NCBI RefSeq assembly: GCF_001039355.2 | Contig: NW_019775677.1 | Coordinates: forward strand, 8,605 to 33,387 | Direction of reading: 5' to 3' | Length of the DNA: 24,783 nt | DNA from: Lingula anatina | Taxonomy: Eukaryota; Brachiopoda; Lingulata; Lingulida; Lingulidae | Shown: piece by piece, positions 1 through 9,415 of the stretch | Layout of the letters: every line of letters starts with the position of its first letter | How positions within the stretch are numbered: position 1 is the first letter of the stretch | The notes under the pieces: model-generated | Databases searched by the model: none | Seen by the model: the letters and a program-made list of their open reading frames with translations, nothing else | Told to the model about the DNA's origin: nothing | Program-made: the position numbers and the translations under genes

Positions 1-79
1 CTGGGATCCCCCCATACCCCCCGTTTTCAAAAAAATTTTCACGTGCTGTAAAAAAAAAAGCCAGGAAAAAGTTCAAAAA

Positions 80-121
<42 letters not shown>

Positions 122-252
122 ATTCCAAGATAATGACCTGGACTGATGCACAGCATTTTCTCAAATTTGATCCATCATATAAAATTGTTGAAGCCTAAAA
201 GCTCATGTAAAATATTTTTCACATTTATACATATCACAAAGCAATGGTTTAC
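1..252. other. Intronic/low-complexity DNA with a 36-base poly(A) run
   Basis: This stretch lies downstream of the last visible RSPH4A exon on the minus strand and is presumably intron. It holds short C runs (about 9-22) and an uninterrupted A run at 85-120. No coding exon is recognised. The homopolymer at the window edge is a place where sequence length may be unreliable. Confidence 0.6.
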
Positions 253-2907
253 CTGCTCCTTCTTCCTCTTCCTCCTCTTCTTCCTCATCAAACTGATAAA
301 ATCCAAGGGGTGAAATGTGTGTGCCAGCACTGATGCGAGAAATCTGGGCTCTCAAGTAATTAGCTTCATTTCCTGGGAATGGAGGATAGCTCACCACCTG
401 CAACACAATTATATTGTAAATAGATATTTCTAAAACTTACAGAATACAAAAGACCACTCTGCAAAAATAATAAAATCAAATTGTAGACTGTTTGGTATCT
501 AAACGTTCATACGCAATAGTAAAACAACAATGTAAAGTATTTTTTGGCTTAAGTATTTTCATTAACACTATCTCCTTTCAACAGATTTTCAGCAACAAAA
601 AAAAAAAAAAATCAAATTTGTAACTTCAATCATCCTCTTTTAACTAAAGCATTCAACTTACAGGTGCATCCAGGCGTCCAGTGAGGAATTTCTTTATTTT
701 TCTGGCACATGAAACCTGTGCTGGTGTAATTGGTGGAAGTTTGCTCCATGACTTCCCAGCTGAATCCAAAATAATCAGATAATTAGCATCAACTAGAAAA
801 ATCATTACAGAACTTAATTGCTATAGTGCTATTAAATGTGAAAAAGTAACATAGAAGCATAAATATTTGTGTGGTAAATCAGTAAGTACTTACGTTCATT
901 GCAAACAAAGTATGTCTTCTTGTTTGTTCCAGATCTATTGGCTTCCTTTGGGACAACTGGGGGTGGTTTCCAATCTGGCTTTGGAATATCATCTTCTGCT
1001 CCTTCACCTACAATGTGTGAAATAGACATTTTGGGTTTTAATTGATGGCAAAATTGATAATTTTATCAGTCTTTAAAATATCTTCAAACATCTTTCAAAG
1101 CAGAGGTGACCTTGTGTAACATAGAGAAAAGCAATATCAAAGTAAGTCAGGTGGCCCGGGCCCATTTCCAAATCTTGTCTCAAGAATATACATGACAATT
1201 TGTCAGTTTTCCTAACAGAGAGCATTTGTCTAAAAAAAGAGAACTAAAACAGAAAAGAAAGAAAAACAATGTACACAATCAAACTGCAGCTAAAAAACTG
1301 TATTTGTCTTCATTAAAACAAAATCATTTCTTCATTTCCAATGTAAACAACAGAAATAATTTGCTCATCTTCACAACATGCTGCAAAATAAAATAACATG
1401 CAAAGCATGCATCCAAAGTTTACACACTGAAATAAAAATGTTTTTGATGAAGGAAGGGCAAATTATTCGTGCCACTCAAACAGCAGGCTGGATACCAAGC
1501 TGACCTGCAACCGTAGGCTCTCCATGGTTTTCTGGCGGGTTGATGACAACAGGGGGAAACATGTTTTTTCCCTTTTGCTTTTCTACATTATATAAGATTT
1601 AAAAGTTAAAACATATATATATGACCAAAAAAACATTTGATTACTTTTTTACAATATCTTATGTTAGATGAAATAAACTGGTTGTCATAGATTTATTTTG
1701 TAGGTGTGTATGTGTGCGTTGTGTGTATGTAAAAATGTAAAGTGAATTACCTTCTTCCTCTCCTTCGCCTTCTTCCTTCTCATTTGCATCTTCTTCTTGT
1801 GCTTCTTCTTCCTCCTGCTCTTCCTCCTCTTCCTCTCCACCTTCTCTGTATTCAACTTCAGCGACAATATAATTTTGTTCTGTTCCATATATTTTCCCCC
1901 AGAATCTTGCATGTTGCAAAGGATGGTGATCTACTAAGTCTTTTAATGCAAGCCATATTCTATATGTTTCTTCCCTGCCTAATCCTATTCCACCTTGTTC
2001 AAAGTAAAATGCAAGTTCCATCAAATTAGGAAGAGGTGTGTCATTTTCCTCTTCTTGTTGGCCTTCTTCATCTTCACCACCCTGTTTCTGCAAGATGGGG
2101 AAAAAAATCAAAAACTAAGTCAAAAAGCATCATCAAAAAAGCACAAATTAATCAGATAACTTTTAAAGATCTTTAAGCAACAAAATAACAAATAAATATA
2201 AAATTTAAAATCATTTCACTATGAAAGTTTAATCAAAATAATTGATGTCTTACCTTAAAGAGCTTTTCTTGCACTTTAGCTAAAGTTACTTCAGTGGATT
2301 GGTCTATTTTATCTTGCACTGTGTCCACATCTGATGTAAATTTTGACCTCTTGGTTTCTTTGCTGATGTCTTCAAAGATGTCTACAACATTATCTGGTCT
2401 TTGATCTAAAACTTTTGTGAGTACACTGCTGATATGGTCATATCTAAAAACAATCAAAATATACAGATTTAGTATGAGATATAATATCCAAATTATGCAA
2501 TTACATTGTAGATTTTTCATGAAGAGACAAACCACTTAAATGCTGGATTTTATGTAAAAGATTATTCCAATTTTTTAAAATAAAAGAAATTTAGTACCTT
2601 CATACGTATAGACATTTATTCTCGGTTGTGCATTACTAATTGTGATCAGTATTTTCTAATTCCTATCAAGCAATGGCTGTCAACAAATGTACCCCAGTAA
2701 CTAGAATACATTTTTGCGTACATTAATAAGTCTGATCCCACTTATCACGAAACTAAATTCAATATACCAAGCAAAAACCTTGCTTTATACTTACAAGTTA
2801 TACCCTGTGCTTGTACTACATGTCAGAAGATAGGATTTAGCGTTGATAAATTCTTGCTCTTTTGGATTCAAGTTTAGCTCAGGGTTTGCTGGGACGGACT
2901 CCGTCAT
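253..2907 (-). CDS. RSPH4A: Radial spoke head protein 4/6 homolog (3' end beyond window)
   Basis: Component of the radial spoke head of motile cilia and flagella, which passes mechanical signals from the central pair to the outer-doublet dyneins. Exons on the minus strand, 5' to 3': 2907-2795, 2443-2254, 2087-1751, 1582-1505, 1007-894, 759-662, 397-253. All junctions are GT-AG and in phase, giving about 358 residues so far. Family landmarks seen: [20 protein letters not shown], then [62 protein letters not shown], and [20 protein letters not shown] followed by SPLGFYQF. Two Glu-rich stretches interrupt the domain, as is usual in this family. The ATG at 2907 opens with [12 protein letters not shown]; the long N-terminal extension of the human protein is absent. 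Roughly the last 190 residues (end of the radial spoke domain) must lie beyond position 1. Invertebrates often have one gene equivalent to vertebrate RSPH4A and RSPH6A, so the symbol is a family-level choice. Confidence 0.93.
1505..1582 (-). other. RSPH4A: Probable 78-bp internal exon of the RSPH4A-like gene
   Basis: On the minus strand an acceptor (ATGTAG) at 1583-1584 and a donor (GTCAGC) ending at 1504 bracket 78 bases, exactly 26 codons. The interval is entered and left in phase 1, matching the exons on both sides. It is GC-richer than the surrounding intron and has no stop in the spliced frame. It encodes a Lys/Pro/Asn-rich linker containing [18 protein letters not shown], between the acidic tract and the PKPDWKPPP segment. 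It may be constitutive or a cassette exon: skipping it also keeps the frame. Confidence 0.7.
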
Positions 2908-3459
2908 TTTGAATGAATCCTCCGATTTATCACAGATATTATTTAAATTTCTCTTATCTGGTAGATTTCCTCGAACCTCTCTGTCACCAATGTGCGGTAA
3001 AGATCGTTAAAAACAAATCAAACACGTCGAATAATGGAAAAATACGAACAACTTTTAAATTCACATCTCACTCGTAACTCAGATGCTAGTTGCTATGATA
3101 AACATGGGTATCGACGGCCTTACGTCACTGAACAATGTGTGCGCAGAAAATGATGACGTAGCACTCAAGCACACTCGGTACGTCTTTCTGTGGGTTTGTT
3201 TATATTTCTTTTCATGAATCATTGTCTGATTAGCTGTGCTTTGTAAGGCTGCATTGCACTTTCTGATAAGGGCGTATATTCTTAAGTAAAGTGAGGTTTG
3301 AATTCGTTTAAAACCATGGTTTTGACAGGATAACAGTTAAATTTGAGATTTGCTTGTGACACTGCACAACTGCACTTACAGTTCCCTAAAGTAGAGAGCC
3401 TGTGACTCCTGCTACCCCACAGGTTAATGTTTGTCTCCTCTTCTACATTATTAGTTGAA
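2908..3459. promoter_or_regulatory. Head-to-head promoter region between RSPH4A-like and SAV1
   Basis: This 552-bp spacer separates the divergent start codons of the RSPH4A-like gene (minus) and SAV1 (plus). It holds the CRE-like octamer TTACGTCA at 3120-3127, a second TGACGTA at 3154-3160, and an RFX X-box-like element GTTGCTATGATAAAC at 3089-3103, which departs by one position from the RYYNYY-N(1-3)-RRNRAC pattern. No convincing TATA box was seen. A CCACAG at about 3416-3421 just before the first SAV1 ATG could be a 5'UTR splice acceptor. The bidirectional role is inferred from geometry. Confidence 0.6.
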
Positions 3460-6400
3460 ATGCTTTCCAAGAAATCTGCCAAAAATGTAAACGAGGGCGT
3501 GGTTGGAAAATATGTGAAGAGAGACACACCTCCAATATTGAGAAGTAAGTTATTTGATAAGTTTAGATTGTTAGAACTTTTTAACATTGTACTTGAAATT
3601 GCTGATATTGTATATATGATTTTACTCACATGATAGTTATCCAATATTGTATTTCTAAAAGTAAGCATCACAAGGAAATCTTTGGACTGTGTATGATAAA
3701 ATAACCATACATTTACAGGTACCATTACGTGTAGTTAAATACATTTTATAGGCATTAATACATGTAATACTGTAGTAACACTGACACTGCACAAATTTTT
3801 AAACTATGCAAAGATATTTAAGTAAAACAGAACTTTTATTGTGGCAAATGACTACTGTGCTATGTAAAAAAAAGAACGTTTCTCAATGGAAAGCGTCTTT
3901 ATTTGCACAGATCTTTACCATTACATACAACATTTTTTCACAAGTGCAATTTAGCTTTGTTTGGCACCAACTGTCAGTTCTTTGATAATTACTGTAAAAG
4001 TCAATAAATTTTGGGATAACTTTATCAAGGGCCATTTAGATAACTACATGTACATTTTGAACAACAAAATATACACATGTTAAAGTACTAGGATCAAGGA
4101 TGTAAGGAAATGCTTTCATTTTCACCTGCAAATAAGAATAATTGATGTTGAATTTATTTCTCATCTGTTTGAAATGTAATAATTAATCAGTTATTTGCCA
4201 TTGATTTTGTGCAGACTATCACACACCAGTGAGGCAAGGGACCAGTTTCCAGAAAAGAAGCAAGCAATCACAATCTTCATATATCCCACAACCACACATA
4301 GTGACTGCTCCCCCTCCAGTTAGGCCACCTCCAACTTCCAGCCATGTTTATTCTCCACATGCTGTTGCAGCATATCACCAAGCACGGCACCATTATGTGC
4401 CTTCAGCGCTCCCAAGGACTACATCTACAGGAGAACAGGGCATAAGCCATTCATTCCAGAACTTGCAGATTTCAAGTGTTCAGACACAAGGGCAGAATGT
4501 ACTGGCTTCAAGTCAGCCTAACATAGCTAATATTGCAAGGACTCCTAGTTTTGGTGCTAAGGATGGACAGCCCTCTTTGAATAGGGCACACAGTTTTGGA
4601 TCCCACGATGTGACAGGTGCTCCCTCCAGATCTCAAGGGTATAATAGTGCTGTGGAGCAGCAATTAGGATCGCATGCCCCTGGAATTGTGCAACATAAAG
4701 ATGATATAGGTAATTACAAACTTAAGGGCTTTGGCTATTATATGTATGCATTGTACAGGTCAATTTGAACTTCAGTACATGAAAATGAAAATTGAAGAAA
4801 CAATAATAATAATTTTAAAAAACTAAAAAGGTAGTAGTAGTAGTAGCAGTTGCAGTAGCAAATGCTGGAGAAATTTTCCAATTGCCAATTTAGGCAGCAA
4901 CAACAAGAGTGCATTAATAATTTTTATGCTATTACAGACCATTCAGATATAAAACAGCATTACCAGCATCCCTCTGCACCAGAACTAATCAGCTTACAAA
5001 GTAATGATCAGTATCAGCAAATGTTTGATGAGAACTATCAGATCCAACAATATCACAGGCAAATTAGGAACCAGTACATGCAACAGAGTGAGCAAAAGCA
5101 TATGGGACCAGTGCAAACAAATTTGACCAACTTTAGACAAGACAGCCGGCCAAGTGTCAGCAGTGCAAATGCTGCTGCTGCCTCAGGGGCTGCTTCAAGT
5201 TAGTATTTTGGTCATATTCAGAACCATTTGTCCAAATTTTATTAGAGAAAAAAAAAGAATGCCTAGTTCAATTAACCCCATAATAATCCTTGAGTAAAAG
5301 GATGAAAACTGAGATGCTTGGTCACTGATGTTTTTCAAGAAAGTGTTTTATTTATTCATGGTTCACTGTTGAAGTATATTTCATAAGTTCATGATGAAAT
5401 GGATAAAGTAAGAAATTCCTTATGGTTGAACTCAAAGTATAAGTATGGTTACGTATAGTTGTGCAGTTTGTTCAGATATGTTTCTTGACCACTGTCACTA
5501 ATTCAGTTCCAGGGATGGTACTTGATATGTATACTACCTTGTCTCACCATTGATTCTACATTTGAAGAAGGGGTTAAAATATCAATAGTTAAGTACACAT
5601 GCTCTAAAATACTGTTATTCTTCATATGTAAGGTAATCACAGTGTGCTCCAGGCAGGTAGTGAGCCTGCTTTACCCCAGGGTTGGTCTGTAGACTGGACC
5701 ATGAGAGGGAGAAAGTACTATATAGACCACAACACACAGACCACCCACTGGAGTCATCCCTTGGAAAAAGAAAGCTTGCCAACTGACTGGGAGAGGATAG
5801 AATCACAGGAACATGGGGTGTACTATGTGAAGTGAGTTACTGGCATGATGCTTGGTGTCAGTTAGCTGGTTTTTCTTCCTGTGTTTATTCATTATTGCCA
5901 TTTTCTTTTCCACATCTGAATTTGCTAGGTCTTTATGTGTTAACCCTATTGATCATACCTTTAATCATTTGAATGGTTGGTTAATGAGACAGTAATGTGA
6001 CATTTCTTATTGTTTTATACACATACAGCTTATTTTGTCAATCTTCAAAGCACCTAAAAAGAATACAGACGAAGGTTTTTAATCTAGTGACATTCCTATT
6101 GAGATAGAGCTCTAAAGATAAACTTAGCATTTATTTAGTGTAATTTTTTCCAGTCATACAACAAAGACGGCGCAGTACTGGCATCCTGGTGCTCCCCCCT
6201 TGCCCCAATACAGCAGAGCTCCCCCCTATGTAAACCCCAACGCTCAATTGTCTCAGCAAGGAGCAGAACCCAGGCCACAGAGCAATGTTCTTGTGCCAGC
6301 CAATCCATACAACACCATGGGTAAGTTGGATAAAAAGTCAAAGGAAATATAGTATTCAATAGCACATATATATGTACACATACATATGTACATGTATACA

Positions 6401-7205
6401 TACGTATATATCTTAGAACCAACTCTGTTCTGAATCAAGGAATCAATGTAAATATGACTTTGAATAGTTTTGTTGACAAGTGAAAATTGTGTCGTGTGCA
6501 AATAGATTATAATTGATCAGTATCATTCGTTTGAAACGTATATGTTAATTTGATAGCTCACCTTAAAATAATTTGTGCTTTCTTTAATTGTTCAGAAATA
6601 CCAGAGTGGTTGTATGTATATTCAAAAGCACCATCAGAGCATGACCATAAGCTAAAGGTATGTTTTCTTTATTTTGAATGTGTATGTAGCAGGCAGAATT
6701 AGAATTGCAATTTCAATCTAAAACTTCAATCTTTTCATGGACATTTAAATAATCACTTACATCGGTTTATATTATATAATCATTTCAACTCTGGTTTCAG
6801 TGGGAATTGTTTCGCCTGCCAGAGCTAGAAGCATATGATGCCATTCTCAATAGACTTTTCAAACAGGAGTTGGAAGAAATTGTCATGGGATATGAAGAAT
6901 ACAGGGGAGCATTATTAAAAGAAAGAAACAAAAAGACAATGGCAGAACATCTTCAGCAACAGCATCAGTTACAGTCACAGCAAAACCAACACTTGCAGCA
7001 ACAACAATATACACAACAGCAACACCACACACAACAACAACAACAGGCCATACAGCTACAACAACAACATCAGCCGCAACAACAACAACAGCAAGTGCAA
7101 CAGGGCCTTCAACAAATACACCAACAGCAGCAACAGAAACCCAAAGATCCCACATCACAAACACATGCAGGAGTTGTGGGACAAAATATAGAAACTAAGG
7201 TGTGA
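3460..7205 (+). CDS. SAV1: Salvador homolog 1, Hippo-pathway WW/SARAH scaffold
   Basis: Scaffold that binds the Hippo (MST1/2) kinase through its SARAH helix and promotes LATS/Warts phosphorylation, restraining Yorkie/YAP; acts in the cytoplasm and at the membrane. Exons: 3460-3544, 4215-4709, 4938-5198, 5633-5831, 6154-6320, 6596-6657, 6801-7205; 557 residues, all GT-AG and in phase. Seen: N-terminal MLSKKSAKN and [14 protein letters not shown], as in vertebrate SAV1; a long Pro/Gln/Ser-rich linker; WW1 near residues 294-326 ([26 protein letters not shown]); a second divergent WW near 329-359 ([21 protein letters not shown]); then [13 protein letters not shown] leading into the SARAH helix from about residue 424 ([20 protein letters not shown]). 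The last ~85 residues form a Gln-rich tail encoded by mixed CAA/CAG, absent from the 383-residue human protein. An in-frame ATG 33 bp upstream (3427) could add 11 residues; 3460 is preferred because MLSKK matches the conserved start. Confidence 0.95.
3545..4214 (+). other. SAV1 intron 1
   Basis: GT-AG intron of 670 bp between the first two SAV1 coding exons. It is AT-rich; I see no additional exon, RNA gene or repeat in it. Confidence 0.8.
4710..4937 (+). other. SAV1 intron 2 with a short trinucleotide (GTA/GCA) tract
   Basis: The intron carries TAGTAGTAGTAG plus related triplets at about 4832-4860. Both flanking exons can be read some way into the intron before a stop, but splicing at GTAATT (4710) and TTACAG (to 4937) gives the continuous SAV1 frame. 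Confidence 0.7.
5199..5632 (+). other. SAV1 intron 3
   Basis: A 434-bp GT-AG intron with donor GTTAGT and acceptor TGTAAG. Nothing else was recognised inside it. Confidence 0.75.
5832..6153 (+). other. SAV1 intron 4
   Basis: A 322-bp GT-AG intron that splits the codon between the two halves of the second WW domain (VYYV / NHTTK). Acceptor is TTTTTTCCAG. Nothing else was recognised. Confidence 0.8.
6361..6412. repeat. Alternating purine-pyrimidine tract (AT/GT/AC mix)
   Basis: About 50 bp of alternating ATATGTACAC-type sequence inside SAV1 intron 5. It is partly self-complementary and microsatellite-like. No function is implied. Confidence 0.6.
6955..7145 (+). repeat. CAA/CAG-rich tract encoding the SAV1 Gln-rich tail
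   Basis: Imperfect CAA/CAG repeats within the last SAV1 exon, broken by His, Thr, Pro and Leu codons. The CAA interruptions favour a stable length compared with pure CAG. The tract lies directly after the SARAH helix. Confidence 0.85.
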
Positions 7206-8410
7206 GGATGTAATGAGCTATTGGATTATATTTACAGATGAAAAAAATACAGACAAAAACTTCCGATGGTTAATCAGTTGATCTAGACATGCTGTCAATA
7301 TTTCATGTTGAATTATGGGATGAAGATTTCTTAGTTTTTAAAAAAGTATAGTTATACATCAATGTGAGTAATACAGGAGTGCTTGGTAATTGATGTATGC
7401 AGTAAGCAGGCATGAAACACTATAAATACTGTGATTTTTCATGTTCCCATATTCTTACTTTGAAATATCAGATTATACTAAAAAATTCAACCATCAATTT
7501 AGCATTCAACCTTTGAGAAATTTTTTTGTTGTGGAGAAGAACTTTTTATCAGCAGTTTTTAAATGTAGGATTCCCTCCATTCATAAGTTGTGTTGATATA
7601 AGTATTTAATCTAGAGGCTTTTTATAGGTAAATTATAAATTGTAGACTGTTTACAGTCACAAGCATTCCAAAGCATGGGATATAACAGATTTGGTTGTAG
7701 AATGATGAGGTTGTGGATCATTTTGGAAACATATCGCTGAACAAATTGTGTTGCATAATATCTTGATGTATTGGGGCTTTAGAGAAAGTTCCTTTCCTTG
7801 AAGTTTATGAGTAGTGAAAGATAAAATTTGTATTGAAATGACTAAATTCTTTGCTCTACACCTGTAAGTTGAAAATCAATTTCAGTTTTGCACAAGAGTG
7901 ACAAAATTATTTGGTGAAATGCATCTAAATGGAGAAATGGGAGTTGCCGTCATAAAACGGGCATAGGAATGAGGCCAAATTTGTGTTGCTTGATGTGATA
8001 CTTAGGTCAAAGTAATTTAAGCAATTGTTGCACAGTGCTTCATTAGTAGGGAAGAGGGAGAACAGGTCTTTGTTTTTATAAGATCATATTAAGTAATTTT
8101 GCACTTTTTTTGAATTTTTTAAAATTTAATAGAACTGTTGAATTTATTACATAAAATTAGATATCCAGTAAAGATTGTGAATGAATCTCTGGGAATCAAG
8201 TTGTGAAGATTTAGAAATGAGAGACAAACTCTTATGTTTGGAAAGCTTCTTAAATATAGGTAGCCGTTTCACGTGCATTATTTCAAAAACACTGGTTTGA
8301 TCTTGTACTTGCATTTTAATTTTTACTGCATGCCTTTAGGCATTGTGTTTATGTATATACCAAGATCATAAATAAGGGGCTTTGAAAAATAAAGAAATCA
8401 AAGAGTAAAT
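7206..8410 (+). other. SAV1 3' untranslated region
   Basis: About 1.2 kb of AT-rich non-coding sequence follows the SAV1 stop codon and ends near the AATAAA at 8388-8393. No exon or RNA gene was recognised. Its extent is inferred from the polyadenylation signal. Confidence 0.6.
8388..8393 (+). terminator. Polyadenylation signal AATAAA, probably SAV1
   Basis: Canonical hexamer in plus orientation, the best candidate for the 3' end of SAV1. It sits only 28 bp from an oppositely oriented signal at 8421-8426. Confidence 0.55.
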
Positions 8411-8420
8411 TTGATTTGAT

Positions 8421-8426
8421 TTTATT
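8421..8426 (-). terminator. Polyadenylation signal AATAAA on the minus strand, possibly CCDC42-like gene
   Basis: TTTATT on the plus strand reads AATAAA on the minus. It is the only canonical minus-strand hexamer I saw downstream of the CCDC42-like stop at 9416. Using it would imply a 3'UTR of about 1 kb, so the assignment is tentative. Confidence 0.35.
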
Positions 8427-9415
8427 ATCAAAATTATCTTTTTATAACTAGATGCATATTTAGAATATATGCATAAAAAACAGGACCATGCAAACCTGCA
8501 AAATATCAAATCTAAATGAGTGATCAGTATAGCACCTACAGTATAAAAGGCTTAGCAGGACTTCCACATCTCACGTTTTCTGCATACCGTACATTTACTA
8601 AACATGGGATGCAGAAACCATCCTGTATGCCAAGAAATACAAAATTGCTTTTGGTGTTCATAACATGCTGAAGTATAATAATATTTTTCTGCGTAGTAAA
8701 GTGAAAAAAAGAGAAGAATTGCAAAACTTTGCGTATTTTTTAAGATGTATATCAAAATTTGCGTAGAGACATGATTTAAAGCACTACCGTCTGTAATTAC
8801 CTGCTTTTGGCATGAGCCCAGTTCATATCACCCCTCACTTCTACAATACAGATAAACTGAACAAACAGATATTGATTAATCATTATCATAAAAATAATAT
8901 TCAAGCTACTATCAATGTTTTTGCAATGGATTATGTTTACACACATGCTAATATTGTGACTTTTCCCATATACTTTTGATACAGAGAACAATTTCAACTA
9001 AGTGCTTGTAATGACATATTTCAACTTACGGTAGATTTGTGAACTCAAGAGAAATACTTAAAGCTCTGCTCACTGGTATGCTGATATTTTAACATAAAGA
9101 CTTTTTCCATAACCTTGCTCATTACCAGATCCTGAATTCTTAACCTGTGTCTGCTTTGATCAATAATCAAAGATCAATGACAACAATTTGTGTGTCTAGA
9201 CAGTCTAATCAGGTGTGTAGACAGAGACTATTTTTAAAATGTGTCATCTTGCTTAATCTCAGATGGCTCAGAGGGGAAAAATGGCAGATGAACTTCACTG
9301 GTCTCCATCCCCTTCCAAATATACAATGCCTGTCGATGCAATACTGCATTTTTTCACAGTACGAGAGTCACAGGGGAATGTATCGAAAGATCCTTTCAAG
9401 ACCTAGAGGTGAGCA
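8427..9415 (-). other. Spacer / putative 3'UTR of the CCDC42-like gene
   Basis: AT-rich sequence between the convergent SAV1 and CCDC42-like genes. Short open frames occur on both strands but none has family similarity or splice context. No repeat family was recognised. Confidence 0.45.

Noticed and set aside
85-120. Poly(A) run as the tail of a retroposed sequence
   Set aside because: No upstream body or target-site duplication is visible at the window edge; a simple homopolymer is enough to explain it.
759-790. Alternative RSPH4A acceptor after TTTTTCTAG (near 790) giving [16 protein letters not shown]
   Set aside because: The downstream acceptor GATTCAG gives NEPGKSW, which matches the family's conserved NEPG-x-x-W, so the longer form is probably intron.
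1742-2029. Leu/Pro-rich plus-strand frame
   Set aside because: It is antisense to the Glu-rich RSPH4A exon; GAA/GAG repeats read backwards give Leu/Ser/Pro codons.
3282-3725. 147-codon minus-strand open frame opposite SAV1 exon 1
   Set aside because: It overlaps the well-supported first SAV1 exon on the other strand and shows no recognisable family.
6883-7164. Val/Ala-rich minus-strand frame
   Set aside because: It is the mirror of the CAA/CAG tract that encodes the SAV1 Gln tail.
8536-8755. Overlapping short minus-strand frames with several cysteines
   Set aside because: They lie in AT-rich convergent spacer with no family match or splice support; two frames overlap, as expected by chance.
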